Source: Gammaproteobacteria bacterium | GTDB taxonomy: Bacteria > Pseudomonadota > Gammaproteobacteria > Eutrophobiales > Eutrophobiaceae | Assembly (NCBI GenBank): GCA_012270695.1 | Contig: JAAXHV010000129.1 | Span: 4,027-17,490, forward strand | Reading direction: 5' to 3' | Length of the DNA: 13,464 bases | Shown here: one piece after another, positions 7,010-13,464 of the stretch | How positions within the stretch are numbered: the stretch's first letter is position 1 | Layout: every line of letters begins with the position of its first letter | Made by a program: the position numbers and the translations under genes | The notes under the pieces: generated by a model | Database searches by the model: none | The model's input: the letters and a program-made list of their open reading frames with translations, nothing else | What the model was told of the DNA's origin: nothing

Positions 7010-8584
7010 ATGACCGATCGACCTGTTTGGAATGCCCGCCCACATTTATTATCCATTGAAGAATGGGGGTACAAGATTGATGACTACCTGGAAAATGCAG
7101 ATGGCGGTGAAATTATATTCAACATCAATCCGGATGATGACCGTGTATACGATGCCATATACATCGGCGGCGGGGCCGCCGGCCGCTTCGGTTCCGCTTA
7201 CCTGAAAGCCCTGGGCGGCCGGCAACTGGTTGTTGACGCCTGGCCGTTTCTGGGCGGTTCCTGCCCCCACAATGCGTGTGTGCCACACCACCTGTTTTCC
7301 GATTGCGCGGCAGAATTAATGTTGAACAGGGAATTTTCCGGGCGTTACTGGTTCAGTGATCTTGATAACAAAATTGTGAATATGAAGGAAATAGTGGATA
7401 TGTTCCGCAAGGGACGTATCGGACCTCATGCAATAATGAATTTCCAGAGCAAGGAGCAACTGGATATGGAATTTATCCTGAATACCACTGCCCGTATTAT
7501 TGACCCCCATACAGTTGAAGCTGCCGGCCGGATATTTAAAACCAGGAATATCGTTCTTTCCACAGGTTCCACACCTAACAGGCTTGGGATACCGGGCGAG
7601 AACCTCAAAGGCGTATTCGATTATGAGACCTTCGTGGAAGATCTGGACTACGAACCGGGCGATACGGCCGTGGTCGTCGGTGGCGGAAAGACCGCAGCCA
7701 TATACGGCTGTTTTTTCAATGCAACGGGGCGAAGAACCATTCTGGTTGTACGCAGTACCTTGCTTAAACTGGTACCGGATAGCGAAATACGAGGATACCT
7801 TATTGACCGCATGAAAGAACAAGGTATGGAGATTCTCGAATATTCCAACCTGGTACGGATTGAGAATGACGGCAACGGGCGTGTAAAAGCAGCCATAATC
7901 GAAACACCAGATGGGGAACGACGTGTTGAAACTGACTTTATATTCACCGGCATAGGCGATACACCCAACTCCGAACAGGTTGCCGCTACCCTTGGGCTGA
8001 AACTCGGTGATAAAAAGGAAGTTATCGTCGATGAACAACTACGGACAAATGTCCCCAATGTTTATGCAGTGGGCGATCTGATAGGGGCCCCAATGGAAAT
8101 GTTCAAGGCACGTAAAAGCGGGACCTACGCCGCAAGACATATAATGGGCCAGGATGTTTCGTATTCACCAAGAGACTTTCCGGATTTCGTACATACCCAT
8201 TATGAAGTCACCTGGTTCGGAATGAGTGAAGACGAGGCCCGCGAGGTGTACGACAACGTGATAATCATCAAAATGCCTCCGGAAAATGAGAACGGGCTCA
8301 ATGTCGGCTTGCCGGCATCGGACCGAATGATGTTGTATGCGCTGGAAAAACCGCATCTGTCCGGATACCAGAAACTGATCATAGACGGCGCTTCCAGAAA
8401 AGTACTGGGTATTCACCATGTCGGTTGTGGAGCAAAGGATGGATTTCAATACCTTTGCCGTATGATTAAGGCAGGGATTACTGTTGACGACCTTGGTGAA
8501 ATGGATGAATTGTTTTTAAATCCCACTCACTTCATACAATTGTCCAGATTGCGCGCAGGAAACGAGGTTTTGATAGACCTATGA
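7010..8584 (+). CDS. xecC: 2-ketopropyl-CoM oxidoreductase/carboxylase (2-KPCC)
   Basis: Flavoenzyme of the disulfide oxidoreductase family. It uses NADPH to cleave the thioether of 2-ketopropyl-CoM and carboxylates the ketone fragment, releasing CoM and acetoacetate. The FAD motif IGGGAAGRFGSA starts at residue 52, and the redox-active CPHNAC gives C85 and C90. An Arg after the glycine loop (R59) and one in EMFKARKSG match residues I recall as binding the CoM sulfonate in the Py2 enzyme. Near the C-terminus, F502 and H507 match the unusual Phe-His pair that replaces the usual His-Glu and favours carboxylation over protonation. Start 7010 is chosen because it gives 524 residues, close to the 523 of Py2, with a weak AGAAG upstream; an ATG at 6977 would add 11 residues. 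The stop overlaps the next start (ATGA). Confidence 0.95.
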   Translation: MTDRPVWNARPHLLSIEEWGYKIDDYLENADGGEIIFNINPDDDRVYDAIYIGGGAAGRFGSAYLKALGGRQLVVDAWPFLGGSCPHNACVPHHLFSDCAAELMLNREFSGRYWFSDLDNKIVNMKEIVDMFRKGRIGPHAIMNFQSKEQLDMEFILNTTARIIDPHTVEAAGRIFKTRNIVLSTGSTPNRLGIPGENLKGVFDYETFVEDLDYEPGDTAVVVGGGKTAAIYGCFFNATGRRTILVVRSTLLKLVPDSEIRGYLIDRMKEQGMEILEYSNLVRIENDGNGRVKAAIIETPDGERRVETDFIFTGIGDTPNSEQVAATLGLKLGDKKEVIVDEQLRTNVPNVYAVGDLIGAPMEMFKARKSGTYAARHIMGQDVSYSPRDFPDFVHTHYEVTWFGMSEDEAREVYDNVIIIKMPPENENGLNVGLPASDRMMLYALEKPHLSGYQKLIIDGASRKVLGIHHVGCGAKDGFQYLCRMIKAGITVDDLGEMDELFLNPTHFIQLSRLRAGNEVLIDL

Positions 8585-9333
8585 GCCCCGTTGCCGTTGT
8601 AACCGGAGCCGCCTCGGGGAACGGAACTGCCATTGCTTCAAGGTTTCTCGCAGACGGAAATCGTGTCGCCGCGGTTGACATCAACGCTGATAACCTGGAA
8701 GAAACCCGGGAGCGATGCTGGGGTAAATGGAAAAACCGGTTGTTGTGTCTGACAGGAGACGTATCCTCTGAAGAAGACACCAGACACTTCGTCGATGCCA
8801 CTTTATCCAGGTGGAATGCTATCGACGTATTAGTCAATAACGCGGGGATTACGGGAAACGAAACCGCGATGGAACTGCATGCCACCGATATCCGGGAATT
8901 TGACAAGGTTATCGCAGTAAATGTACGAGGTATGTTCCTGGGCTGTAAATTCACCCTGCCTCACATGCTCGGCAGAGGAGCAGGAATCATTGTCAATATA
9001 GCTTCAGTAGCGGGCCTCGTGGCTTTTCCCGGCCGTGCAGCGTACAGCATATCCAAAGGCGCCGTAACCCAGTTGACCAGGTCTGTTGCAATCGACTATG
9101 CAGACAAGGGTATCCGCTGTAATGCCCTCTGCCCCGGCTTTATCGATACTCCACTGATACGCTGGCGTCTGGAACAACCCGAACTGCGATCACAACTACT
9201 GGATCGCATCCCACAACACACTGTTGGTGATGTCTCTGATGTTGCAGGCGCAGTAGCGTTCCTGGCCGGTCCGGACGCAGGTTATTTCAACGGCGCATGC
9301 CTGGTAATGGATGGCGCATATTCGGCTTTATAA
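8581..9333 (+). CDS. xecD: (R)-2-hydroxypropyl-CoM dehydrogenase (SDR family)
   Basis: Short-chain dehydrogenase of 250 residues that oxidises (R)-2-hydroxypropyl-CoM to 2-ketopropyl-CoM. The Rossmann motif TGAASGNG is at 8-15, NNAG at 86-89, and the catalytic S142, Y155 and K159 are in place. R152 (FPGRAAY) and R196 (IRWRLEQPEL) occupy the same positions as the two sulfonate-binding arginines I recall for the Py2 R-enzyme. The length and the C-terminus VMDGAYSAL also match. This distinguishes it from the S-enzyme at 476-1246. The ATG overlaps the carboxylase stop codon, so the two are translationally coupled and the ketone is handed straight to the carboxylase. It converges with the regulator gene, only 45 bases away. 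Confidence 0.92.
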   Translation: MSPVAVVTGAASGNGTAIASRFLADGNRVAAVDINADNLEETRERCWGKWKNRLLCLTGDVSSEEDTRHFVDATLSRWNAIDVLVNNAGITGNETAMELHATDIREFDKVIAVNVRGMFLGCKFTLPHMLGRGAGIIVNIASVAGLVAFPGRAAYSISKGAVTQLTRSVAIDYADKGIRCNALCPGFIDTPLIRWRLEQPELRSQLLDRIPQHTVGDVSDVAGAVAFLAGPDAGYFNGACLVMDGAYSAL

Positions 9334-9378
9334 GTCGTTCGCCTATCCGAACAGGGATCTGAAAGTTATAAGATAATA

Positions 9379-10179
9379 TCAGGCCGTGATTGCAGGGGTG
9401 AAGCCGGTTTTCAGGCGATCAGACAGCTGGACATGTGTGTGGATACACAAATTATCAAAAACGGTGGAGCCCGAGAACTGATACACCGGATATTGACAGA
9501 TAACGCTGACCCAAGGGGTGGTCTCCAGCATTGCATCCAAGGCTGCCTCATACGGCACAAGTTGTTCACAGCCCATAACACCACTGCTTGCCCAGCCCAT
9601 CTCACCGGTGAGAAGTAACCGCTTGGTGCCGGATGCCTTATGCCTAGTGATAATATTCTGCCAGAAAGTCAGCATGCGGTCGGTACTGAAGTATCCGTCT
9701 TTTAAATAAGTATCGGCATAGGTGTACAGTTCAAGCACGCCACGATTAATCAAATCCTCCGGGTCCAGGTCTTCGTTTCTCAGCCAGGTCAGTAATTGCT
9801 GTTTATCCCGTTGATAGATATAGACGGTTTTCGCTTCCGAATTGAGGTGATCGAGCAGATGCATGCGCAGCAGGGACCATTGCTCTTTAGGACTCTTGAA
9901 AAAAGTACAGATGTGTAAACGCGTTTCGTGCCGCCCCTGTCTGACAGACGGGGAATTATCAGATGCAGACATTCGATAACCGTCCTGATAATCGCCTGTA
10001 TCAATGGATTCACCCATAAAAGCGACCAGGTCGTCGAGTAAAAAACGGCGTTCATTACGATGACCTACGCGATAACAGGCGAGGCGGCCATTGTTTGTCC
10101 AGCGTCGCAATGAGGTTTTACTGACTTTAAGGTAATCTGCTGCTTCGGTGATAGTAAGAAATTTCTTCTGTGCCGGCAT
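9379..10179 (-). CDS. DcmR-like regulator: MerR/excisionase HTH plus MEDS sensory domain
   Basis: Transcriptional regulator of about 266 residues. Residues 7-55 form a helix-turn-helix of the MerR/excisionase type (LTITEAADYLKVSKTSLRRW, then GRLACYRVGHRNERRF). From about residue 87 on, the sequence resembles the MEDS domain (methanogen/methylotroph DcmR sensory domain): HICTFFKSPKEQW at the start, then a YTYADTYLKDGYFS segment and LLTGEMGWA further on. DcmR itself controls dichloromethane dehalogenase. ATG at 10179 is chosen because GAGGGG (10189-10184) lies 4 bases upstream; an in-frame TTG at 10191 would add four residues. Its own promoter region carries the shared TGTCCA repeats, suggesting autoregulation. 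It is the only regulator in the window and probably senses alkene, epoxide or a CoM conjugate (inference). Confidence 0.82.
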   Translation of the reverse strand: MPAQKKFLTITEAADYLKVSKTSLRRWTNNGRLACYRVGHRNERRFLLDDLVAFMGESIDTGDYQDGYRMSASDNSPSVRQGRHETRLHICTFFKSPKEQWSLLRMHLLDHLNSEAKTVYIYQRDKQQLLTWLRNEDLDPEDLINRGVLELYTYADTYLKDGYFSTDRMLTFWQNIITRHKASGTKRLLLTGEMGWASSGVMGCEQLVPYEAALDAMLETTPWVSVICQYPVYQFSGSTVFDNLCIHTHVQLSDRLKTGFTPAITA

Positions 10180-10214
10180 GTGGCCCCTCAAGGAGAATTG
10201 TTGTATAACCGATG

Positions 10215-10275
10215 ATTATACCATATTTTTTCTTACTCACACATAATCAATCTTGTCCAATCAATCTTGTCCATA
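10215..10275 (-). promoter_or_regulatory. tandem 14-bp repeat operator and -10 box upstream of the regulator
   Basis: The 14-base unit AATCAATCTTGTCC occurs twice, perfect and back to back, at 10245-10258 and 10259-10272. Each unit contributes a TTGTCCA core (10253-10259 and 10267-10273); the second continues into TAA. On the minus strand the cores read TGGACAA toward the regulator. A TATAAT at 10220-10215 is a good -10 box; no clear -35 precedes it. The repeats sit about 33 bases upstream of the -10, a place expected for an activator. Confidence 0.6.
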
Positions 10276-10313
10276 ACCCCTCACTGCCGGAATACCGTCG
10301 CAGCAACGTCCCA

Positions 10314-11732
10314 CTACCGTCCATGCTTGTCCCAATGTTCCGAGAACAGTGATTCTTCGTCTATTACTCGTGGAGTAACGGGCCTTGATACCCAGGTCTC
10401 GTTTATCATGTGACGCGCATTGACATTTTCGGTAGTGATATTTCCACCCCAGGTACCGCAACTCAGACTTAGTGTATAGGGTAGCCCATTGCGCGGGCTG
10501 CCTGCACCTTCGTTAAGATTCTGGTTGATCATGACGCGGCCTGTTTTGGTGTTCATCGCGACCGCCATGATATTTTCCTCAGTCTTTGAATGGATGCCAC
10601 AGGTATGACCCTGCCCCTGGTATTCTGTAATTGCATTTATCCGGTCAATAGCGTTGTCTATTTCGCCTGAATACTTGTATAGCGCCAAAACTGAAGAGAG
10701 CTTCTCTCCCGAGAAAGGATGATCCGGACCTGCTCCCGTCTCTTCCACAATCAGGTAGCCACAATCTTCCGGCACCTCAATATTTGCCAGTTTTGCGATA
10801 GTCGCCGCGGGCTTGGCAATAATCTCCAGGGCAGGTATATGATTGTCAGGATCAGGCCACATTAACGCCTGTAGCTGACTTTTTTCTTCGGCTGAGCATA
10901 GATATCCTCCCATCTCTTTCAGCCTGCCGACAAGATCATCATAAATCGCCTCGTGCGCTATCACGGCATTATCAGCAAGACAGGACGTAGCGTAATCGAA
11001 TTTTTTCGCAGCCGTAACGGCGCTGGCCGCATCCTGCAAATCTCCTGTTTTATCAACAACATGCACACTGTTGCCAACGCCGACGCCATAGGCCGGCGTG
11101 CCGGAACTGTAAGCCGCTTTTACCATGCCGGCACCACCTGTGGCTACCACAAGATCAGCCATCTCCATCAGGGCCCGGGTCTTTCCAAGCGACGGTTTCC
11201 GGATCGCCTGTACCAGGTCCGCCGACGCGCCGGCCTGTTCACAGGCTTCACGCATATATTTAACGGTCAACTCCGTAGTCTGCTGAGTCCGGGGATGGGC
11301 GGCAACGATGATGGCATTGCGGCCCTTTACCGCCAGCAGCGTCTTTAACGGAGGGGTTGCATCCGGACCGGTTGTCGGTATCAGTGCCGCAACCACGCCA
11401 ACCGGCTTGGCGATTTTGAGCAATCCCTTGTCAGGATCTTCCTCAATGATCCCGGCTGTCCTTACCGATTGCATGTCTGCCAGGGTGCCCATGCAGCGGT
11501 TGCGTATTTTCATCACCTTGTCGCCGTAGTTGCCAAACCCGCCTTCATCCACGGCGATCCTGGCAAGCTCTTCAGCTCGGTCCTGGCGCACTATCGCCCA
11601 GCAGATTGCCGTGACAAGCTTGTCAACCTGTTGCTGGGTGTAGTTCTGGATTTCCCTCTGGGCAGACTTTGCCCGTTCGATCAGCGACGCAACTTCCGCT
11701 CTCTCTGCTTTTGCTTTCTCATTAGCTTCCAT
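10314..11732 (-). CDS. CoA-acylating aldehyde dehydrogenase (SauS/EutE-like)
   Basis: Aldehyde dehydrogenase of about 472 residues in the CoA-acylating branch (EutE, PduP, sulfoacetaldehyde dehydrogenase SauS). It would convert an aldehyde + CoA + NAD(P)+ to acyl-CoA. Seen are IPTTGPDATPPLK near residue 119, the branch-typical TGGAGMVKAAYSSGTPAYGVGVGN from 198, and the catalytic C251 in DYATSCLADNA. To my reading it is closest to SauS-type enzymes, suggesting a sulfonate-bearing substrate, but this is a judgement from memory. ATG at 11732 is preferred because GAGAG lies 5 bases upstream; the ATG at 11744 has no Shine-Dalgarno. It precedes the regulator on the same strand but the gap holds operators and a -10 box, so the two may be separately expressed. 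In this cluster it may oxidise 2-oxoethyl-CoM from ethene, or acetaldehyde or sulfoacetaldehyde. Confidence 0.8.
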   Translation of the reverse strand: MEANEKAKAERAEVASLIERAKSAQREIQNYTQQQVDKLVTAICWAIVRQDRAEELARIAVDEGGFGNYGDKVMKIRNRCMGTLADMQSVRTAGIIEEDPDKGLLKIAKPVGVVAALIPTTGPDATPPLKTLLAVKGRNAIIVAAHPRTQQTTELTVKYMREACEQAGASADLVQAIRKPSLGKTRALMEMADLVVATGGAGMVKAAYSSGTPAYGVGVGNSVHVVDKTGDLQDAASAVTAAKKFDYATSCLADNAVIAHEAIYDDLVGRLKEMGGYLCSAEEKSQLQALMWPDPDNHIPALEIIAKPAATIAKLANIEVPEDCGYLIVEETGAGPDHPFSGEKLSSVLALYKYSGEIDNAIDRINAITEYQGQGHTCGIHSKTEENIMAVAMNTKTGRVMINQNLNEGAGSPRNGLPYTLSLSCGTWGGNITTENVNARHMINETWVSRPVTPRVIDEESLFSEHWDKHGR

Positions 11733-11770
11733 TTTTTCTCTCATTTTTAGTTGGATAGGTATGATTACGT

Positions 11771-11795
11771 ATTATACCCTATTACATCAGGGTAT
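11771..11795 (-). promoter_or_regulatory. -10 box with overlapping palindrome upstream of the aldehyde dehydrogenase
   Basis: A minus-strand TATAAT at 11776-11771 lies about 40 bases before the aldehyde dehydrogenase start. It overlaps a perfect 7-base inverted repeat, ATACCCT (11774-11780) and AGGGTAT (11789-11795), separated by 8 bases. A palindrome covering the -10 is a plausible repressor site. No good -35 box is evident. Confidence 0.4.
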
Positions 11796-11818
11796 TAATT
11801 CAGGAAAATAGTTAATTA

Positions 11819-11846
11819 TGGATAAAAATGGATAATTGTGTATAAT
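11819..11846 (+). promoter_or_regulatory. candidate fadL promoter with operator repeats
   Basis: TGGATAA occurs at 11819-11825 and 11829-11835, starting 10 bases apart, and is followed by a related TGTATAA at 11839. The first TGGATA stands 16 bases before a perfect TATAAT (11841-11846), so it could double as the -35 region of a promoter for the channel gene. The repeat reads toward the gene as at the other three sites, but with one helical turn of spacing rather than two. The site may also serve the divergent aldehyde dehydrogenase. Confidence 0.5.
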
Positions 11847-12007
11847 GTATGATGTATTATAATAATAAACGAGACAGGATGATATCCAAAGCACCCGATC
11901 TGTATCGAACCATATATTTCGGCATGCTATAAGTCTATTGTATGTTGCCGCTGATGGGTCGTTTTTAACATCGTTTTACACTTGTAATGGTTTGTCTGGA
12001 GGAGATG

Positions 12008-13456
12008 ATGAAAAATAAAGCTGCTAATAATTTTGTACGTATGTTTGGCCTCGTACTGCTGACTTGTTACACGGCAAGTGCCTCCGCTGATTTCGTTCAA
12101 ACAATGGGGATGTCGAACCGCGAGGGCGCACTGGCCGGCGCGACTCAGGGCGTTGCGGCAGACGCCAGTACCTGGTACGTTAATCCGGCCGGGGCTGCAG
12201 AATTCAAAAAGCCGGTTATAAGTCTGGGCCTCAGATTTGTCGATACAAACCACTTAAACATGGATGACTCAGGCGGCAGTTACAACGTTGAGGCGACCAC
12301 GGTTAACGGTGAGATAGCCGCTGCTCCCGGTCTGGGCGTTTATCTGCCCCTCAGTGACAAGATCACCGCAGGTGTCGGCCTGGGTGTACCGTTTGCCCTG
12401 ACGGCCGATTGGGAAAACAATGCGGGTGTTCATCGATACAGTTTCAGCAACCAGGCTTTTTTCACCGTTGATTTAGCCGCCGTTGTAGGTATGGAAGTTA
12501 ACGATCGCCTTAATGTGGGAGTTGCATTGAACGTCGTCGCCTTCAAACATTTGACTGTCGAGAGGCTGGTGCCGGTCACAGCGTTGGGTGGCCATACAGG
12601 ACCGAATGAACTTATAGTAGGACGGATACTCCTGGAGACCGAGATGGATTTTCCCCTGTTTGTTCCTCCGTTCCAGTTCGACCCGGCCTTTGATGAGATC
12701 GGGTTTACCATCGGGGCAAAATACGATGTATCGGATGATTTAACATTTGGAGTATCGTATCGGAGTGAACAAGACACTACTTTTGACGGAGAGGCGACCA
12801 TCGACTTCAACAATCCCTTGGGGCTGGGCAAATCAATCGTACCCTGGAAGCTGGATTTTGATACGCCGGCTCATATCAAGGCCGGCTTCGCTTACGACGT
12901 CAGTGACGCACTTACCTGGTCTGTCGACCTGCAATATACGTTCTGGTCGGATGCAGACGCCGTCGGCAAAGCGGCTAACATCAAGTTTGGCGAACCGCTC
13001 AGTGGTCTGGTCGGTCCGGTCGGGCCTGCTCTCAATGGCGTTACCGGCGTGACCTATGACTGGGACGGTGACGACACCCTGGCAGTCGCAGCGGGAGTCC
13101 AGTTCAAATTAAACGATAAGCTTACGTTATTGGGCGGCTACCGCTATGATCCGGAATCGGCGCCTGATGACGCAATCGATGTCCTGTTCTGGTCAGGTGA
13201 TCGCCATTGGATTGGCGCCGGCGCCACTTACGACCTTACCAATTCAGACGGACGCGGCTGGACTCTCACAGCAGGTTATCAAGGGGTCATCTATGAAGAC
13301 AGGTTAATCAAGGCAGGTGCAAGTCGTAACATGGGCGGTTTCTCCAAGGTTGCGTTTGACAGTCCCGGAGTCTTGACTAACGTTACCAGCGACGAGGACT
13401 TCGAGTTCGGCGGCATTATCAACCTGCTTGGTGTTGATATCACATACAGTTTCTGA
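12008..13456 (+). CDS. FadL/TodX-family outer-membrane hydrocarbon channel
   Basis: Outer-membrane beta-barrel of about 482 residues in the FadL family, which carries fatty acids and hydrocarbons across the outer membrane. A signal peptide is clear: basic start, hydrophobic MFGLVLLTCYTA, and probable cleavage after ASA at residue 27. The mature N-terminus has the family's NPAG motif at 59-62. Alternating polar and hydrophobic strands follow, and the protein ends in ITYSF, with the terminal Phe needed for barrel assembly. ATG at 12008 is preferred: GGAGG (11998-12002) lies 5 bases upstream, while the ATG at 12005 abuts it and the one at 11987 has no Shine-Dalgarno. Its place beside the alkene genes suggests uptake of alkene or a related hydrophobic substrate (inference). 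It shows the host has an outer membrane. Confidence 0.9.
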   Translation: MKNKAANNFVRMFGLVLLTCYTASASADFVQTMGMSNREGALAGATQGVAADASTWYVNPAGAAEFKKPVISLGLRFVDTNHLNMDDSGGSYNVEATTVNGEIAAAPGLGVYLPLSDKITAGVGLGVPFALTADWENNAGVHRYSFSNQAFFTVDLAAVVGMEVNDRLNVGVALNVVAFKHLTVERLVPVTALGGHTGPNELIVGRILLETEMDFPLFVPPFQFDPAFDEIGFTIGAKYDVSDDLTFGVSYRSEQDTTFDGEATIDFNNPLGLGKSIVPWKLDFDTPAHIKAGFAYDVSDALTWSVDLQYTFWSDADAVGKAANIKFGEPLSGLVGPVGPALNGVTGVTYDWDGDDTLAVAAGVQFKLNDKLTLLGGYRYDPESAPDDAIDVLFWSGDRHWIGAGATYDLTNSDGRGWTLTAGYQGVIYEDRLIKAGASRNMGGFSKVAFDSPGVLTNVTSDEDFEFGGIINLLGVDITYSF

Positions 13457-13464
13457 CGCGCGCT

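Noticed and set aside
9337..9352. GTTCG/CGAAC hairpin between the R-dehydrogenase and regulator genes as a terminator
   Set aside because: Only five base pairs with no T run on either side; too weak to call, although some terminator is expected between convergent genes.
12050..12070. Cys20 of the FadL-like protein as a lipoprotein attachment site
   Set aside because: The residue before the Cys is Thr rather than Gly, Ala or Ser, and a normal ASA cleavage site follows.

Overview
The window is almost entirely one catabolic gene cluster for short-chain alkenes (ethene/propene type), running from a soluble di-iron alkene monooxygenase to the coenzyme M (CoM)-dependent epoxide pathway. A FadL-type outer-membrane channel shows that the host is Gram-negative. 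Balanced base composition and the gene families suggest a proteobacterium, perhaps a gammaproteobacterium, but the taxonomy is inference.

Layout, left to right. Minus strand, 1-2803: a CoA-transferase alpha subunit cut by the window edge, (S)-2-hydroxypropyl-CoM dehydrogenase, a 64-residue zinc-ribbon protein, a strong RNA hairpin, and epoxyalkane:CoM transferase; transcription runs from the transferase leftwards. Minus strand, 2942-6825: the four monooxygenase genes, transcribed in the order beta, coupling protein, alpha, reductase (etnABCD/amoABCD order, no gamma subunit, i.e. a group-4-like soluble di-iron monooxygenase). Plus strand, 7010-9333: 2-ketopropyl-CoM oxidoreductase/carboxylase overlapping by 4 bases with (R)-2-hydroxypropyl-CoM dehydrogenase. 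Minus strand, 9379-11732: a regulator with a MerR/excisionase-type HTH and a DcmR-like (MEDS) sensory domain, preceded by a CoA-acylating aldehyde dehydrogenase. Plus strand, 12008-13456: the FadL-family channel.

How it works together (inference from the families): the channel lets alkene in. EtnABCD epoxidises it with NAD(P)H and O2. The transferase opens the epoxide with CoM. The R- and S-specific dehydrogenases turn both hydroxyalkyl-CoM enantiomers into the ketone. The carboxylase cleaves the thioether and fixes CO2, giving acetoacetate from propene. The acylating aldehyde dehydrogenase and the CoA-transferase probably handle products that need CoA activation; an aldehyde from the ethene branch is the most attractive candidate.

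The least expected signal is regulatory. Four intergenic regions each carry a pair of short direct repeats, TTRTCCA (TGGAYAA on the other strand). In each case the repeat reads TGGAYAA toward one of the four main units: monooxygenase operon, transferase operon, regulator and fadL. This looks like an undescribed operator defining a local alkene regulon, with the DcmR-like protein as the obvious candidate to bind it. No RNA genes, insertion sequences or CRISPR arrays were seen.
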